From an uncultured Clostridia bacterium (GTDB lineage Bacteria; Bacillota; Clostridia; Oscillospirales; Acutalibacteraceae), in the NCBI GenBank assembly GCA_947628665.1, contig CANRAU010000003.1, positions 62,001 through 126,000 of the forward strand: a stretch of 64,000 nt of DNA, in the 5' to 3' direction. This document shows, one piece after another, positions 1 through 9,727 of this stretch. The position numbers and the translations under genes were made by a program. Each line of letters opens with the position of its first letter. Positions within the stretch are counted from its first letter, which is position 1. The notes below the pieces were generated by a model, which worked only from the letters and a program-made list of their open reading frames with translations, was not told where the DNA came from and made no database searches.

Positions 1-1
1 G

Positions 2-160
2 CGCCGCGGGCAGCTGAACGCGGTGGATTTCGACGGCATTCGGTATGATATGGGCAATAAGCTCGGCATTATGCAGGCGAACTGCGAAGTCGCGCTCCGG
101 CATCCCGAGATCGGCGACAGCTTCCGTGCATATCTCAAGGCGCTTGCCGCAACGCTGTAA
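2..160 (+). CDS. galU: UTP--glucose-1-phosphate uridylyltransferase, C-terminal end (partial)
   Basis: Only the last 52 codons are in the window; the gene enters from the left edge. The visible end carries a GIRYDMGNKLG block followed by an LRHPEIGDSFRAYL-type tail, the usual C-terminus of bacterial GalU, which makes UDP-glucose from UTP and glucose-1-phosphate in the cytoplasm. It stops with TAA and is followed 23 bases later by a strong terminator. GalU shares its substrate, glucose-1-phosphate, with the glycogen operon that starts 1.1 kb downstream, but the two are separate units with an opposite-strand gene between them. The assignment rests on a short piece, so it is confident at family level only. 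Confidence 0.8.
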   Translation, partial: RRGQLNAVDFDGIRYDMGNKLGIMQANCEVALRHPEIGDSFRAYLKALAATL

Positions 161-183
161 GCTCTGAGAATCCATAAGAAAGT

Positions 184-227
184 CCGCCCGCGAAAGCGCA
201 GAAAACGCTTTTGCGGGCGGTTTTTTT
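184..227 (+). terminator. Rho-independent terminator of galU
   Basis: A GC-rich hairpin (arms CCGCCCGC and GCGGGCGG, extended by AAAGCG/CGCTTT) is followed directly by seven T residues. It lies just after the galU stop. Confidence 0.9.
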
Positions 228-283
228 GTCCTGTCGGCAGAGCATTCCAAAAAGACGGGCGTATAGGCGCTTGCAAAGGCCAA

Positions 284-1039
284 TCAGGAAACCGTTTCCC
301 CTTTTGGGTTCTTCCCCATGGCGGCAAGCGGGTCAACGGGCGCGCCGTCCTGCAAGACCTCCAAATGCAAATGCGGTTCTTCCGCCGCCTCGATCGGGAT
401 CGTACCGAGGTTGCCCACTTTATCGTTGATCTTGACCGCGTCGCCGACCTCGACCGTACTGCCCTTGCCCAAGCCGCAATACCGTGCGAGCATACCCTGT
501 CCGTGGTCGATTTCGACCACCGTACCCCACAAAACGTCGTCATAAACGGCCTTGACCACACCGTTATTGATCGCGATCACGGGGTCGCCCACCGTGCCGC
601 GAATATCCGCGCCGTTGTGTACGCGCCAGTCGCCCATGGTTTTGGACTGTACCATGTCGCCGTCCGAAAACGCCTTATCGACCGTCCCCGCGAGCGGCAG
701 GGAAAAGCCCGGCGCGCGCGTGATCTCCGTCGCCGCGGCCTGCACCGCCGTTTGCGTTTCCCGTGACGGACTTTCCGTCGCGCGGTCGTCGGGTACGCCC
801 GTCACAATGTCATTGACGGGCTGTGTCCAGTCGGATACGTCGAAACGCACCGTTTCGTTTTCGTCCGCCGGTGCAGTTTTCGATGCGGAATCGGCCGCAG
901 GTTCGGGATTCAGACGCATATTCGCCATTGCGTATGCCACCGCACCCACGCCCAGCAGGCAAACGGCCAATATCGAGTAAAGCAGCGCGGCGCGCCTGCC
1001 GAGTTTCCGTTTTCTGCGGTTCTGTTCGTGATCTGTCAT
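284..1039 (-). CDS. M23 (LytM) family peptidase, SpoIIQ-like
   Basis: A 251-residue protein with a basic N-terminus, one membrane segment (about residues 19-40) and a linker rich in Asp, Thr and Ala. The LytM domain at about 130-245 contains HNGADIRG (the HxxxD zinc half-site) and HLHLEV (the HxH site), so the zinc ligands look intact. Such proteins cut peptidoglycan cross-links or act as scaffolds. With a single N-terminal anchor and a spore-forming host, the clostridial SpoIIQ role, bridging forespore and mother cell during engulfment, is a good guess but is not proved by the sequence. I chose the ATG at 1039 because GGAGGTG lies just upstream; a longer reading has no such site. Confidence 0.8.
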   Translation of the reverse strand: MTDHEQNRRKRKLGRRAALLYSILAVCLLGVGAVAYAMANMRLNPEPAADSASKTAPADENETVRFDVSDWTQPVNDIVTGVPDDRATESPSRETQTAVQAAATEITRAPGFSLPLAGTVDKAFSDGDMVQSKTMGDWRVHNGADIRGTVGDPVIAINNGVVKAVYDDVLWGTVVEIDHGQGMLARYCGLGKGSTVEVGDAVKINDKVGNLGTIPIEAAEEPHLHLEVLQDGAPVDPLAAMGKNPKGETVS

Positions 1040-1197
1040 GTGAAAACACCTCCGTAAGGAAAGTGTTCCCAATTTTGCGCGTGTTCATACAAAAATTTCG
1101 CAAGGAACGCCCAAATGCCCCTGCCTGTTTTGTAACAAACTGCACAAATGCCTGTCGAGCGACTTTCTTAAATTTTGATAAATTTGTCAAAAAGCAC

Positions 1198-1226
1198 TTG
1201 AAAACGACCCTAACTTTTGCTAAAAT
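1198..1226 (+). promoter_or_regulatory. Promoter of the glycogen operon
   Basis: TTGAAA (1198-1203), a 17-base spacer and TAAAAT (1221-1226) precede glgB. No other obvious promoter lies before glgA, which fits one transcript for glgBCDA. Confidence 0.65.
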
Positions 1227-1279
1227 ACTTCTAAGAGGTGGAAAAGCGCTCCATCAAAATACACAAAGAGGTTATTTTT

Positions 1280-3181
1280 ATGCCCAAGAATACAAAAAAT
1301 GCGGCGCAGGAACACGAAGTGCCGCTGTATTTGTTCCACGAAGGCACCAATGCGCGCGCGTATGCATATTTCGGCGCACATAAAACCGCCGACGGCGCGG
1401 TGCGTTTTCGCGTTTGGGCGCCGCACGCCCAAGCGGTCAGCGTGGTCGGCGAATTTAACGGCTGGGACGAAAACGCCGCGCCCATGGTCTGCATTCGTGA
1501 GAGCGACGGCGTTTGGGAAGCGACGGTTGTTGGCGTACAGCTCTACGATGCATACAAATACCGCATTGTCGGCAGAAGCGGTAAGGTGACGATGAAATGC
1601 GACCCTTACGGCGTACATATGGAAACGCGCCCGGGAACGGCCACCAAATATTATGAGCTTGCGGACTGCTACCAATGGACGGATGACGCGTGGATCGCTT
1701 CGCGCGGCAAAAAGAATGTATATCGCTCTCCCGTGAACATTTATGAAGTCCACGCAGGCTCGTGGAAGCAGTATGACGACGGCAATTTTTATTCGTACCG
1801 TGCGCTTGCCGATACGCTTGTGCCTTACGTCAAGGACATGGGCTATACGCATATTGAATTTATGCCGCTGACGGAATATCCCTTCGACGGCTCGTGGGGC
1901 TATCAGGTCACAGGCTATTTTGCGGCGACTTCGCGCTACGGTACGCCCGCCGATCTCATGTATTTGGTCGATACCTGCCACCGCGCGGGGATCGGGGTGA
2001 TTCTCGACTGGGTTCCCGCGCATTTCCCGAAGGACGCGAACGGGCTGTATGAATTCGACGGCGAACCGCTGTACGAATATGCCGACCCCAAAAAGGGCGA
2101 ACACTACGCGTGGGGTACGCGGGTATTTGATTACGACAAAAAAGAAGTGCGTTCCTTTTTGCTGTCGAGCGCGGCGTTTTGGATCAAGGAATACCATTTG
2201 GACGGTCTGCGCATAGACGCGGTCGCCTCCATGCTGTATCTCGACTATGACCGCGACGACGGGCAGTGGATTCCCAACAAAAACGGGGGCAACGAAAATT
2301 TGGAAGCGGTCGAGTTTTTGCAGAAGCTCAACGAAAACATTTTCCGCGATTACCCCTATGCGCTGATGATCGCCGAGGAAAGCACCTCGTGGCCGATGGT
2401 GTCCGGCCCCGTATTCATGGGCGGTCTGGGCTTCAACTTCAAATGGAACATGGGCTGGATGAACGACATCCTGCGGTACTTCTCCTTAGACGGCTACTTC
2501 CGAAAATACAACCACGACTGCATCACCTTTTCGATGTTTTACGCCTTTTCCGAAAACTTTGTGCTGCCGATCTCGCATGACGAGGTCGTCCACGGCAAAA
2601 AGTCGCTGCTCGATAAAATGTCGGGCAGCTACGAAGAGAAGTTTGCGAGCGTGCGGGCGTTTCTCGGCTACATGATGGCGCACCCGGGCAAGAAGCTGCT
2701 CTTTATGGGGCAGGAATTCGGGCAGTTCATCGAGTGGAACTACGAACAGGGGCTTGACTGGCTGCTGCTCGACTACCCCAAGCACCAGGCGCTGCAGGCA
2801 TATGTTCGGGAGCTGAACCGCCTGTATCGGAAAACCAAACCGCTGTGGGAAGTGGACGATTCGTGGGAGGGCTTTTCGTGGATCTCCTCCGACGACAAGG
2901 ACAATTCCGTGATCGCGTTCCGCCGCATCGACGCGAGCGGCAAAGAGATCATCGCGGTTAGCAGCTTCACCAACGTCCCGCGTTCGGATTACCGCATCGG
3001 CGTACCGAAAAAGGGCAGCTACAAGGTCTTTTTCAATTCCGACGATGCGCGCTTCGGCGGCGAGGGGCGCGGCAACGCGGAAAAGATCCATTCCGACCCC
3101 ATCAATATGCACGGCTTTGAGCAAAGCATTTCGTTAGAGCTTCCGCCGCTCTCGACGATCTACATCAAGCGGACGCGGTAA
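1280..3181 (+). CDS. glgB: 1,4-alpha-glucan branching enzyme
   Basis: GlgB moves short alpha-1,4 chains onto alpha-1,6 positions in glycogen. The 633-residue product has an N-terminal CBM48-type domain (about 30-115, with the [17 protein letters not shown] block) and a GH13 barrel. Catalytic features are readable: the nucleophile Asp in [11 protein letters not shown] (about 313), the acid/base Glu in AEESTSWP (about 366) and the transition-state pair in SHDEVVHG (about 433-434). It is the first gene of the glg operon. The ATG at 1280 is preferred because an AAAGAGG site sits just upstream; an ATG 14 codons earlier has none. Length is normal for the family. Confidence 0.97.
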   Translation: MPKNTKNAAQEHEVPLYLFHEGTNARAYAYFGAHKTADGAVRFRVWAPHAQAVSVVGEFNGWDENAAPMVCIRESDGVWEATVVGVQLYDAYKYRIVGRSGKVTMKCDPYGVHMETRPGTATKYYELADCYQWTDDAWIASRGKKNVYRSPVNIYEVHAGSWKQYDDGNFYSYRALADTLVPYVKDMGYTHIEFMPLTEYPFDGSWGYQVTGYFAATSRYGTPADLMYLVDTCHRAGIGVILDWVPAHFPKDANGLYEFDGEPLYEYADPKKGEHYAWGTRVFDYDKKEVRSFLLSSAAFWIKEYHLDGLRIDAVASMLYLDYDRDDGQWIPNKNGGNENLEAVEFLQKLNENIFRDYPYALMIAEESTSWPMVSGPVFMGGLGFNFKWNMGWMNDILRYFSLDGYFRKYNHDCITFSMFYAFSENFVLPISHDEVVHGKKSLLDKMSGSYEEKFASVRAFLGYMMAHPGKKLLFMGQEFGQFIEWNYEQGLDWLLLDYPKHQALQAYVRELNRLYRKTKPLWEVDDSWEGFSWISSDDKDNSVIAFRRIDASGKEIIAVSSFTNVPRSDYRIGVPKKGSYKVFFNSDDARFGGEGRGNAEKIHSDPINMHGFEQSISLELPPLSTIYIKRTR

Positions 3182-3251
3182 AGCGTCCTTGGCGGTTCAC
3201 AGGTATTTTATAATTTTGTATCATAGATCAAATCCATAAGGAGGACTTATT

Positions 3252-4466
3252 ATGGCGCGCAAAACGGAGTGTCTCGCAATGCTCCTCGCGGGCGGGCAGG
3301 GCTCACGGCTCGGCATCCTCACGAAAAACATTGCAAAACCCGCCGTCCCCTACGGCGGCAAATACAGGATCATCGACTTCCCGCTTTCCAACTGTGTGAA
3401 TTCGGGTATTTCCACGGTCGGCGTCCTGACGCAGTATCAACCCCTCGAACTCAACGACTACATCGGCAACGGGCAGCCCTGGGATCTTGACCGTGCGAAC
3501 GGCGGTGTGCATATCCTCTCCCCCTATCAGCAGATCAAGGGCTCGGAGTGGTATAAGGGTACGGCGAACGCCATTTACCAAAACATCACCTTTATCGACC
3601 GCTACAATCCCGAATATGTGGCGATCCTTTCGGGCGATCACATCTACAAAATGGATTATTCCAAAATGCTCGAATACCACAAGCAAAAGAACGCCGCCTG
3701 CACCATTGCGATGCTGGAAGTCCCGTGGGAGGAAGCCCCGCGCTTCGGGCTGATGCTGGTGGATGACGAAAACCGCATCACCGAATTTGAGGAAAAGCCG
3801 AAAAATCCGCGCAGCAACAAAGCCTCCATGGGCGTGTACATATTTACCTGGAGCAAGCTGCGGCAGTACCTCATCGACGACGAGCAAAATCCCAATTCCT
3901 CCAACGACTTCGGCCATGACGTCATTCCCGCCATGCACAGCGCGGGCGAGCGGATGTTCGCCTATCTGTTCGACGGCTACTGGAAGGACGTCGGCACGAT
4001 CGACAGCCTTTGGGAGGCGAACCTCGACCTGCTCAATCCCAAGGTGGATCTCGATCTTTCCGATCCGACTTGGAAAATCTATTCCAAAACCCCGACTGCC
4101 CCGCCGCATTACGTTTCTCCCACGGCCACCGTGCAGAATTCCATGATCGGCGAAGGCTCGCAGGTGTACGGCGATTTGGATTTCTCGATTTTGTTCCATA
4201 ACGTCCAAGTGGAGGAGGGCGCTGTGGTGCGCGACTCCATCGTGATGCCCGGCACGGTCGTCAAATCCGGCGCGGTCGTGCAATACGCCATTGTCGCCGA
4301 AAACGCGGTGATCGAAGAAAACGCCGTGGTCGGCGAACGTCCCGAAGCGATGCAGAATATCGACGACTGGGGCGTTGCGGTGGTCGGCGCGGGCGTTACC
4401 GTACATGCGGGCGCGCACGTCGCGCCCAAAGCCATGGTAGACGAAGATGTAAAGGGGGCGAAGTAA
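3252..4466 (+). CDS. glgC: Glucose-1-phosphate adenylyltransferase
   Basis: GlgC makes ADP-glucose, the glycosyl donor for glycogen, from ATP and glucose-1-phosphate. The 404-residue protein starts with the nucleotidyltransferase signature GGQGSRLG (about 14-21), has [20 protein letters not shown] shortly after, and ends in a left-handed beta-helix with hexapeptide-like repeats (about 290-400). It begins 70 bases after glgB behind AAGGAGGA and runs directly into glgD. In Firmicutes GlgC works as a complex with the related GlgD subunit, which the gene order here supports. Confidence 0.97.
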   Translation: MARKTECLAMLLAGGQGSRLGILTKNIAKPAVPYGGKYRIIDFPLSNCVNSGISTVGVLTQYQPLELNDYIGNGQPWDLDRANGGVHILSPYQQIKGSEWYKGTANAIYQNITFIDRYNPEYVAILSGDHIYKMDYSKMLEYHKQKNAACTIAMLEVPWEEAPRFGLMLVDDENRITEFEEKPKNPRSNKASMGVYIFTWSKLRQYLIDDEQNPNSSNDFGHDVIPAMHSAGERMFAYLFDGYWKDVGTIDSLWEANLDLLNPKVDLDLSDPTWKIYSKTPTAPPHYVSPTATVQNSMIGEGSQVYGDLDFSILFHNVQVEEGAVVRDSIVMPGTVVKSGAVVQYAIVAENAVIEENAVVGERPEAMQNIDDWGVAVVGAGVTVHAGAHVAPKAMVDEDVKGAK

Positions 4467-5585
4467 TTGACGGGCAACAACATTTTGGGAATCATTTATT
4501 CCAATAAATACGACGAGTGCCTGAGCGAGATCACGGGGCTTCGCACAATGGGTTCCGTACCGTTTGCGGGGCGTTACCGCCTGATCGATTTCGCACTTTC
4601 CAGTATGGTCAACAGCGGTGTCGAAAAGGTCGGCGTTATCACCAAAGAGAACTATCAGTCTTTGATGGATCACCTCGGCACAGGCAAACCGTGGGATCTT
4701 TCGAGAAAGACCGAGGGTATGTTTATTCTGCCGCCGTTCGCCTATGCGGGCAACACGGGCTCGTATACCAACCGTGTGGAAATGCTTCGCGGGGTACTGG
4801 GCTTCATTTCCCGCTCCAATGAGGAATACGTGCTGTTCTCCGACTGCAACACGGTCATGAACCTTGACATCGGCGAGCTTATGGATTTTCACAGCGACAA
4901 CAAGGCGGATATTTCCGTGGTTTATCAGCACGGCGCGCTGCCGCAGCTTGACAATACCATGGCGCTGGATTTAGAGCTTGACGGGCGCGTCCGGCAGATC
5001 GCCCTGTCGCCGAACGTGGAGGGCGACGTGGATTATTCGATGAATATGATCTTGATGAAACGCTCTCTGCTCCTGCGGCTTGTCAACGAATCCATCAGTC
5101 TCAACCACGAATCCTTCGAGCGCGACATTATGCAGAACAACGTCAAAAAGCTGCGCATCTTCGGTTTTAAGGTCAAGGGCTTTGCACGGACGATTGATTC
5201 GCTGGTCAGCTACTTTAAGATCAGCATGGAGCTTTTGCACCCCGAAAACTGCGCGCAGCTGTTCCGACCGGATCATCCGATCTATACCAAGGTGCGCGAC
5301 GATATGCCCGCGATTTACGGCCTCGGCTCTACCGTGAAAAACTGCCTGGTCGCCGACGGCTGCATCATCGACGGCGAAGTCGAGAATTCGATTTTGTTCC
5401 GCGGCGTGCGCGTGGAAAAGGGCGCGGTCGTCAAGAACTCCATTTTGATGCAGGGCAGCTTTGTGGCCTCGGGTTCGTCGCTCAACTATACCATTGCCGA
5501 TAAGAGCGTCGCCATCACGCCGAACAAGACCCTGTCGGGCGCGGAGAATTATCCCGTATTTGTCGGAAAGGAAATCGTGATTTAA
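4467..5585 (+). CDS. glgD: Glucose-1-phosphate adenylyltransferase, GlgD subunit
   Basis: A 372-residue GlgC relative. It keeps the fold (PFAGRYRLIDFALSSMVNSG near the N-terminus, beta-helix at the end), but the GGxGxRL nucleotide-binding loop is absent, as expected for the GlgD subunit that modulates GlgC rather than acting alone. The start is a TTG placed directly after the glgC TAA with no gap, preceded by AAAGGGGG within the glgC end, so translation is probably coupled. It is the third gene of glgBCDA. Confidence 0.93.
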   Translation: MTGNNILGIIYSNKYDECLSEITGLRTMGSVPFAGRYRLIDFALSSMVNSGVEKVGVITKENYQSLMDHLGTGKPWDLSRKTEGMFILPPFAYAGNTGSYTNRVEMLRGVLGFISRSNEEYVLFSDCNTVMNLDIGELMDFHSDNKADISVVYQHGALPQLDNTMALDLELDGRVRQIALSPNVEGDVDYSMNMILMKRSLLLRLVNESISLNHESFERDIMQNNVKKLRIFGFKVKGFARTIDSLVSYFKISMELLHPENCAQLFRPDHPIYTKVRDDMPAIYGLGSTVKNCLVADGCIIDGEVENSILFRGVRVEKGAVVKNSILMQGSFVASGSSLNYTIADKSVAITPNKTLSGAENYPVFVGKEIVI

Positions 5586-5659
5586 GCGTGCCGTACACGC
5601 GGAAAGGAAGGATATTGGTTTGGCGTGCCGCGCTTTGACCGATGTTCTGTGGTGATTTT

Positions 5660-7084
5660 ATGAAAGTATTGTATGTTTCCAGTGAAGCGCTGCCGTTTAT
5701 GGCTTCGGGCGGGCTTGCGGATGTGGCGGGTTCGCTGCCGAAGGCGCTTCGTCGGCGGCTGATCGGCTGCCGCGTCGTCATGCCGATGTACGACGGCATT
5801 CGGCAGGAACTCAAGGAGAAAATGACCTTTTTGACGAGCATCACCGTCCCCGTCGCATGGCGTCGCCAATACTGCGGCATTTTCGAGGCCAAGTCGGACG
5901 GCGTGATCTATTATCTGCTCGATAACCAATACTACTTTAAGCGCGACGGGCTTTACGGCTACTACGACGATGCGGAACGCTTCGCGTTCTTCGCCCGCGC
6001 GGTTCTGGAAATGCTGCCGCATATTGATTTTAAGCCCGACATTATCCATTGCAACGACTGGCAGTCTGCGCTCACGCCGCTGTATTACAGCACGATGTAC
6101 GCCACCCGCGAGGGGTATGAAAACATCAAAACGGTTTTCACCATTCACAATATTCAATATCAGGGGACATACGGCAAAGAGCTGATTCCCGAGGTCTTGG
6201 GGCTTCGTCCCGAGGACATGAATCTGATCGAATACGACGGCGACGTCAACTTCATGAAGGGCGCGATCGAAACGGCGAACCGTGTCACGACCGTCAGCCC
6301 CTCTTACGCCAACGAAATTCTCGACCCGTGGTATTCGCATGGGCTGGATACGATCCTGCGCGCGAGAAGCTGGAAGCTGTCGGGCATTCTCAACGGCATT
6401 GATACGGAAATCTACGACCCGCAGAACGATCCCGATATTTTTACGCCCTACAGTGCGGAAGACCTTTCGGGCAAGGCCGAAAACAAGCGCGCTTTGCAGG
6501 AGCTTATGGGCTTGCCGCAGCGCGCCGATGTGCCGCTCATCGGCGTTGTCAGCCGTTTGGTCGGACACAAGGGCTTTGACCTTGTCCGGGCGGTACTCGA
6601 CGAGCTGCTCTCTGATTCCGACGTGCAAATGGTGGTGCTCGGCTCGGGCGAGTGGCAGTATGAAGAATTCTTTAAGAGCATGGCGGCCAAACATCCCGAT
6701 AAATTTGCGTTGAAGCTCGGCTTTGTGCCGTCGCTTTCGAGAAAAATTTACGCGGGCGCGGATCTGTTCTTGATGCCCTCCAAGAGCGAGCCTTGCGGGC
6801 TTTCGCAGATGATCGCGCTACGCTACGGCACGATCCCGATCGTCCGCGAAACGGGGGGGCTTCGTGACAGCATTCAGGACAGCGGCGACGGCGAGGGCAA
6901 CGGCTTCACCTTTGCCAACTACAACGCCCACGACATGCTCTACACCATCCGCCGCGCGCTAACGGGTTACGCCGAGCAAGAGGGGTGGAAGATCCTCGTG
7001 CGGCGCGCCATGCTGTGTGACAACAGCTGGGGCAAATCCGCCAACGCCTATATCAAGCTCTATAAGGCGGTTCTAAAGGACTGA
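5660..7084 (+). CDS. glgA: Glycogen synthase (ADP-glucose dependent)
   Basis: GlgA extends glycogen with ADP-glucose. The 474-residue GT5/GT-B protein has the N-terminal loop ASGGLADVAGSLP (about 15-27), where clostridial enzymes often have Ala-Ser in place of the Lys-Thr of E. coli. It has IHCNDWQS (about 130), the NGIDTEIYDP linker and the C-terminal PSKSEPCGLSQMIALRYGTIPI block (about 373) that binds the nucleotide. The ATG at 5660 fits the family N-terminus; an ATG six codons upstream has no ribosome binding site. It is the last gene of the operon and is followed at once by a terminator. Confidence 0.96.
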   Translation: MKVLYVSSEALPFMASGGLADVAGSLPKALRRRLIGCRVVMPMYDGIRQELKEKMTFLTSITVPVAWRRQYCGIFEAKSDGVIYYLLDNQYYFKRDGLYGYYDDAERFAFFARAVLEMLPHIDFKPDIIHCNDWQSALTPLYYSTMYATREGYENIKTVFTIHNIQYQGTYGKELIPEVLGLRPEDMNLIEYDGDVNFMKGAIETANRVTTVSPSYANEILDPWYSHGLDTILRARSWKLSGILNGIDTEIYDPQNDPDIFTPYSAEDLSGKAENKRALQELMGLPQRADVPLIGVVSRLVGHKGFDLVRAVLDELLSDSDVQMVVLGSGEWQYEEFFKSMAAKHPDKFALKLGFVPSLSRKIYAGADLFLMPSKSEPCGLSQMIALRYGTIPIVRETGGLRDSIQDSGDGEGNGFTFANYNAHDMLYTIRRALTGYAEQEGWKILVRRAMLCDNSWGKSANAYIKLYKAVLKD

Positions 7085-7087
7085 GGC

Positions 7088-7125
7088 AAAACGGGAGCGG
7101 AAAAAATATCCGCCCCCGTTTTCTT
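7088..7125 (+). terminator. Terminator after glgA
   Basis: Arms AACGGGAGCGGA and TCCGCCCCCGTT pair with one mismatch around an A-rich loop and are followed by TTCTTT. It closes the glycogen operon. Confidence 0.8.
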
Positions 7126-7202
7126 TAAAAATCAAAACGGCGCAAAAGCCGTTTTACGCCGCAAGCACTCGTATTTTTTGTTTAGAATAAGGAGCGTTTC
7201 CC

Positions 7203-7673
7203 ATGATCCGAACAGCCGAACCGAAAGATATTCCGCGCATTTTGGATTTACTGCGCGACATCGTGCGCCTGCACCACGAGGGGCGACCCGATATTTTCTC
7301 GGATGCATCCCCGAAATACGACGAATCCGCCCTGTCGGAAAAGCTCCGGCGGGCGGATGAACGAATTTTTGTTTCTGTAGACGAAAACAACGTCGTCAAC
7401 GGGTATGTGATGTGCGTACTGCACGAAAAGGAGTCGCCGGTTTTTACACAGCACCCCTATCGGTCGCTTTATGTGGACGATCTGTGCGTGGACAGCCGTG
7501 CGCGTCAAAAGGGTATCGGCCGTGCGCTGATGCAAAGGGCGGTCGAAGAGGCCAAAGCCATGCACTGCTACAACCTGGATTTGAATGTGTGGGCGTGCAA
7601 CGAGGACGCCATCCGTTTTTATGAGAAGATCGGTATGTGCAAGCAACGGCAGATCATGGAGATCATTTTGTGA
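7203..7673 (+). CDS. GNAT family N-acetyltransferase
   Basis: A 156-residue acyl-CoA-dependent acetyltransferase. The acetyl-CoA-binding segment is visible as VDSRARQKGIGRALMQRAVEEA (about 95-117), the Q/RxxGxG/A signature, followed by NVWACNEDAIRFYEKIGM (about 126-143), typical of GNAT motif B. The substrate cannot be told from sequence; the small-molecule or aminoglycoside-type groups look similar at this level. AAGGAGCG precedes the ATG. It stands alone between two terminators. Confidence 0.88.
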   Translation: MIRTAEPKDIPRILDLLRDIVRLHHEGRPDIFSDASPKYDESALSEKLRRADERIFVSVDENNVVNGYVMCVLHEKESPVFTQHPYRSLYVDDLCVDSRARQKGIGRALMQRAVEEAKAMHCYNLDLNVWACNEDAIRFYEKIGMCKQRQIMEIIL

Positions 7674-7698
7674 TGCAAAAAGCAAGCAAAGAAAGAAT

Positions 7699-7731
7699 CA
7701 CCGTGAAGTCGTATTCCACGACTTCACGGTG
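7699..7731. terminator. Bidirectional terminator between convergent genes
   Basis: A perfect 14-base inverted repeat (CACCGTGAAGTCGT / ACGACTTCACGGTG) with a 5-base loop lies between the GNAT gene and the convergent SWIM gene. The T-rich sequence on both flanks is modest. Confidence 0.7.
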
Positions 7732-7735
7732 CAAT

Positions 7736-8200
7736 TTATTCCCGGTATTCTTCAATATAATCTCTTAAAAAACAATCGTATTGCCACTCGGGGCCGTCGA
7801 ACAGCAACTGCAAAAGCGCTTCCTGCAACTCGCTCTTCTTCATTTTGGAGACATATTTCACAAGCGAATTTTCCAGTCTTTCCTGCCGTTCTTCTTCCTC
7901 CTGCTCCGCTCTGATCACATCGTTATAGAATTGCTCCGCTTGTTTTGGAAATACGGCAAAATACAGCGCCACCATATGCTTACAGACGAGCCGTTTACCG
8001 CTCGCATGCGGACAACTGCACTTCGAACTGCGGGGATGTTCAAGATCGATGGCAACGCTGTATTCGTTTTCGCCGCTGCCGGACACTTTTCCGACATATT
8101 GATAATCCCCCGTCTTTGCGTAAAACCGAACGCGCTTGTCTTGATAATACACATACCCACGCCATGCAGACGCGCCGCTTGCAAGATCTATCAATCCCAT
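7736..8200 (-). CDS. SWIM zinc finger protein
   Basis: A 154-residue protein with one SWIM finger: CSCPHASGKRLVCKHMVAL at about 68-86 gives the CxC...CxH pattern. SWIM fingers bind DNA or protein, often in transposase-like or bacterial ATPase-associated proteins. The C-terminal part (about 95-150) is highly charged, with a run of Glu and Arg, and probably helical. No enzymatic domain is seen. The start at 8200 has AGGAGG at good spacing; reading the same frame further upstream gives sequence without family character. Function unknown. Confidence 0.75.
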   Translation of the reverse strand: MGLIDLASGASAWRGYVYYQDKRVRFYAKTGDYQYVGKVSGSGENEYSVAIDLEHPRSSKCSCPHASGKRLVCKHMVALYFAVFPKQAEQFYNDVIRAEQEEEERQERLENSLVKYVSKMKKSELQEALLQLLFDGPEWQYDCFLRDYIEEYRE

Positions 8201-8426
8201 TTTCGTTGCCTCCTGCTGTCGCATTATGGCAGGATGCTGCCTGCAACATCTTTCCTTTTTGCAATACAGATAAAAAGTTCCGTAAGTTTTTCGTCTCATT
8301 CGACAGTTTCTCGTAAATCTTGAATAATTCTGCCTGCAAAATGAGAACGCTTTAATTCTTCCCCTCCAAAGCACGGATGACATCGGCAATTTAGATTGAT
8401 TCGCATCATGGAAATCATTCTGTAAT

Positions 8427-8921
8427 TCAGAACAGAAAAAATCCCACCGCGCCTGCCGCAACGCCGATGGCCGCGCCCACGAGGACGTCTCGTGGGAAAT
8501 GCACGCCGCCGACCACGCGAACCGTGCCAAGCAGTACGCCAACGGCGGTCAGTAGGATGCCTGCGGGCGTCCAAACGCGGTAAAACGCAAGCGCAATCAC
8601 AAAAACCGAAAACACATGGCGGCTCGGGAACGATTCGCCGTGTTTTTCTTTGTGCAAAATCGGGCGAAAATCCCATTTTTCATACGGACGTTCGGCGTTG
8701 ATCCATTTCCTGAGCGCACTGACGGCAAGAAAAGTGACCGCCGGGACGAGCAAACAGCGCAAAAACCGTGTGTCCCGCGTAAAAAACAGCGCAGCGAGCA
8801 GTGCGGGATAAGCGAGGAACACCGCCGCCGTCAGCAGTCGGTCGGTCAAAATGAGCGCCCGCCGAAGGCCGTGGTGCGTTTCAAACAGCCGCATACACTT
8901 TTCGTAGCTTTCCCGCGTCAC
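8427..8921 (-). CDS. PAP2-family membrane phosphatase
   Basis: A 164-residue integral membrane protein of the phosphatidic acid phosphatase type 2 family. The three active-site blocks are present: KWINAERPY (KxxxxxxRP, about 72-80), PSRH (about 99-102) and RVVGGVHFPRDVLVG (about 135-149), the last with His and Asp but Arg-Val-Val-Gly-Gly in place of the common SRxxxG. Four or five hydrophobic segments are seen. Likely substrates are lipid phosphates such as undecaprenyl pyrophosphate, phosphatidate or PGP. It starts with GTG behind AAAAGGAGGA. Confidence 0.87.
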   Translation of the reverse strand: MTRESYEKCMRLFETHHGLRRALILTDRLLTAAVFLAYPALLAALFFTRDTRFLRCLLVPAVTFLAVSALRKWINAERPYEKWDFRPILHKEKHGESFPSRHVFSVFVIALAFYRVWTPAGILLTAVGVLLGTVRVVGGVHFPRDVLVGAAIGVAAGAVGFFLF

Positions 8922-9051
8922 AAGCCGTCCTCCTTTTTGCCGTTTTGATCCGCCGTTTCGGATAGGCCGAATGCGTCTTTAGTGTATCAGGAAACAACCA
9001 AAAAGTCAACAAATCGACAATTCGGAGAGAGAAATCAAAAACGCTTGTATG

Positions 9052-9294
9052 TTATTCCAGTCCTGCGAAAAATGCATCGTAGGAACAGCCGTAAATCTTT
9101 TTTAATTCCATTAAAACACTGGCGCGAATATTCAATTCGCCGGATTCGTATTTCGCATATGTCGTTCTGCCGATGTCACAGCCGCGCCTTTGCAGTTCCA
9201 CACATAGCTTTTCTTGAGAAATATGATGCTCGACACGCAATCTTTGCAGGTTTTGCCCCATAAAACGGTCTCTTCTGATTTTCTGTTCTTCCAT
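9052..9294 (-). CDS. XRE-family helix-turn-helix regulator
   Basis: A small DNA-binding protein of about 80 residues. The HTH lies in the segment RLRVEHHISQEKLCVELQ through GRTTYAKYESGELNIRAS, with the typical second-helix and Y-E-S-G-E wing. The start is uncertain: two adjacent ATGs (9297 and 9294) follow GGGGG, and the second has better spacing. It is in line with a second XRE gene 111 bases upstream, and both may act on the twin operator at 9728-9796. Confidence 0.75.
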   Translation of the reverse strand: MEEQKIRRDRFMGQNLQRLRVEHHISQEKLCVELQRRGCDIGRTTYAKYESGELNIRASVLMELKKIYGCSYDAFFAGLE

Positions 9295-9405
9295 CATTTG
9301 CCCCCACGACAAGAACAATTGACCGGTATTGGTTGCAATTTTTCTTAGAATCCGTTCATCTGAAAACGCAGTATAAAAGGCGCCCATCCATAAGATAGGC
9401 GCCGA

Positions 9406-9657
9406 TCAGTCCTCGTCCTCATCTTCAAACGCGTAATCGTTGAGTTCCGCGAAATCCAAAAATGCAGAAAGCGTCATGTTAAAGGCGAGTGCTATTTTAT
9501 GCAAGGTTTTTACACGCGGATTCTTGGTAATCCCCCGCATAATATTATCCAGTGTGGATTGTTTCACGCCACTCATAGCCGCCAGTTTATTGATTGAAAT
9601 CCCGCGCCGCCTACACAATTCGCGGATGCGTTGCACATATAAATCCGAGTAATCCAT
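9406..9657 (-). CDS. XRE-family helix-turn-helix regulator
   Basis: An 83-residue Cro/CI-type protein. The HTH is ISINKLAAMSGVKQSTLDNI (about 20-39) followed by TKNPRVKTLHKIALAFNMTLSAFLDF, the classic five-helix layout. The tail is very acidic (FEDEDED). GAGGG precedes the ATG. The gene is divergent from the interrupted SLOG gene across an intergenic region with two palindromic sites, so it is the natural candidate repressor of that promoter and of itself (inference). Confidence 0.85.
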   Translation of the reverse strand: MDYSDLYVQRIRELCRRRGISINKLAAMSGVKQSTLDNIMRGITKNPRVKTLHKIALAFNMTLSAFLDFAELNDYAFEDEDED

Positions 9658-9727
9658 TGATTATCCCTCTACCGTATCATTACCCATTTTCAAGCTAACA
9701 AAATGATACTATAGGTTTTGGCAAGAA

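Noticed and set aside
3303-4931. A 542-codon frame antisense to glgC and glgD.
   Set aside because: A shadow of high-GC codon use in clear genes; no start signals and no domain.
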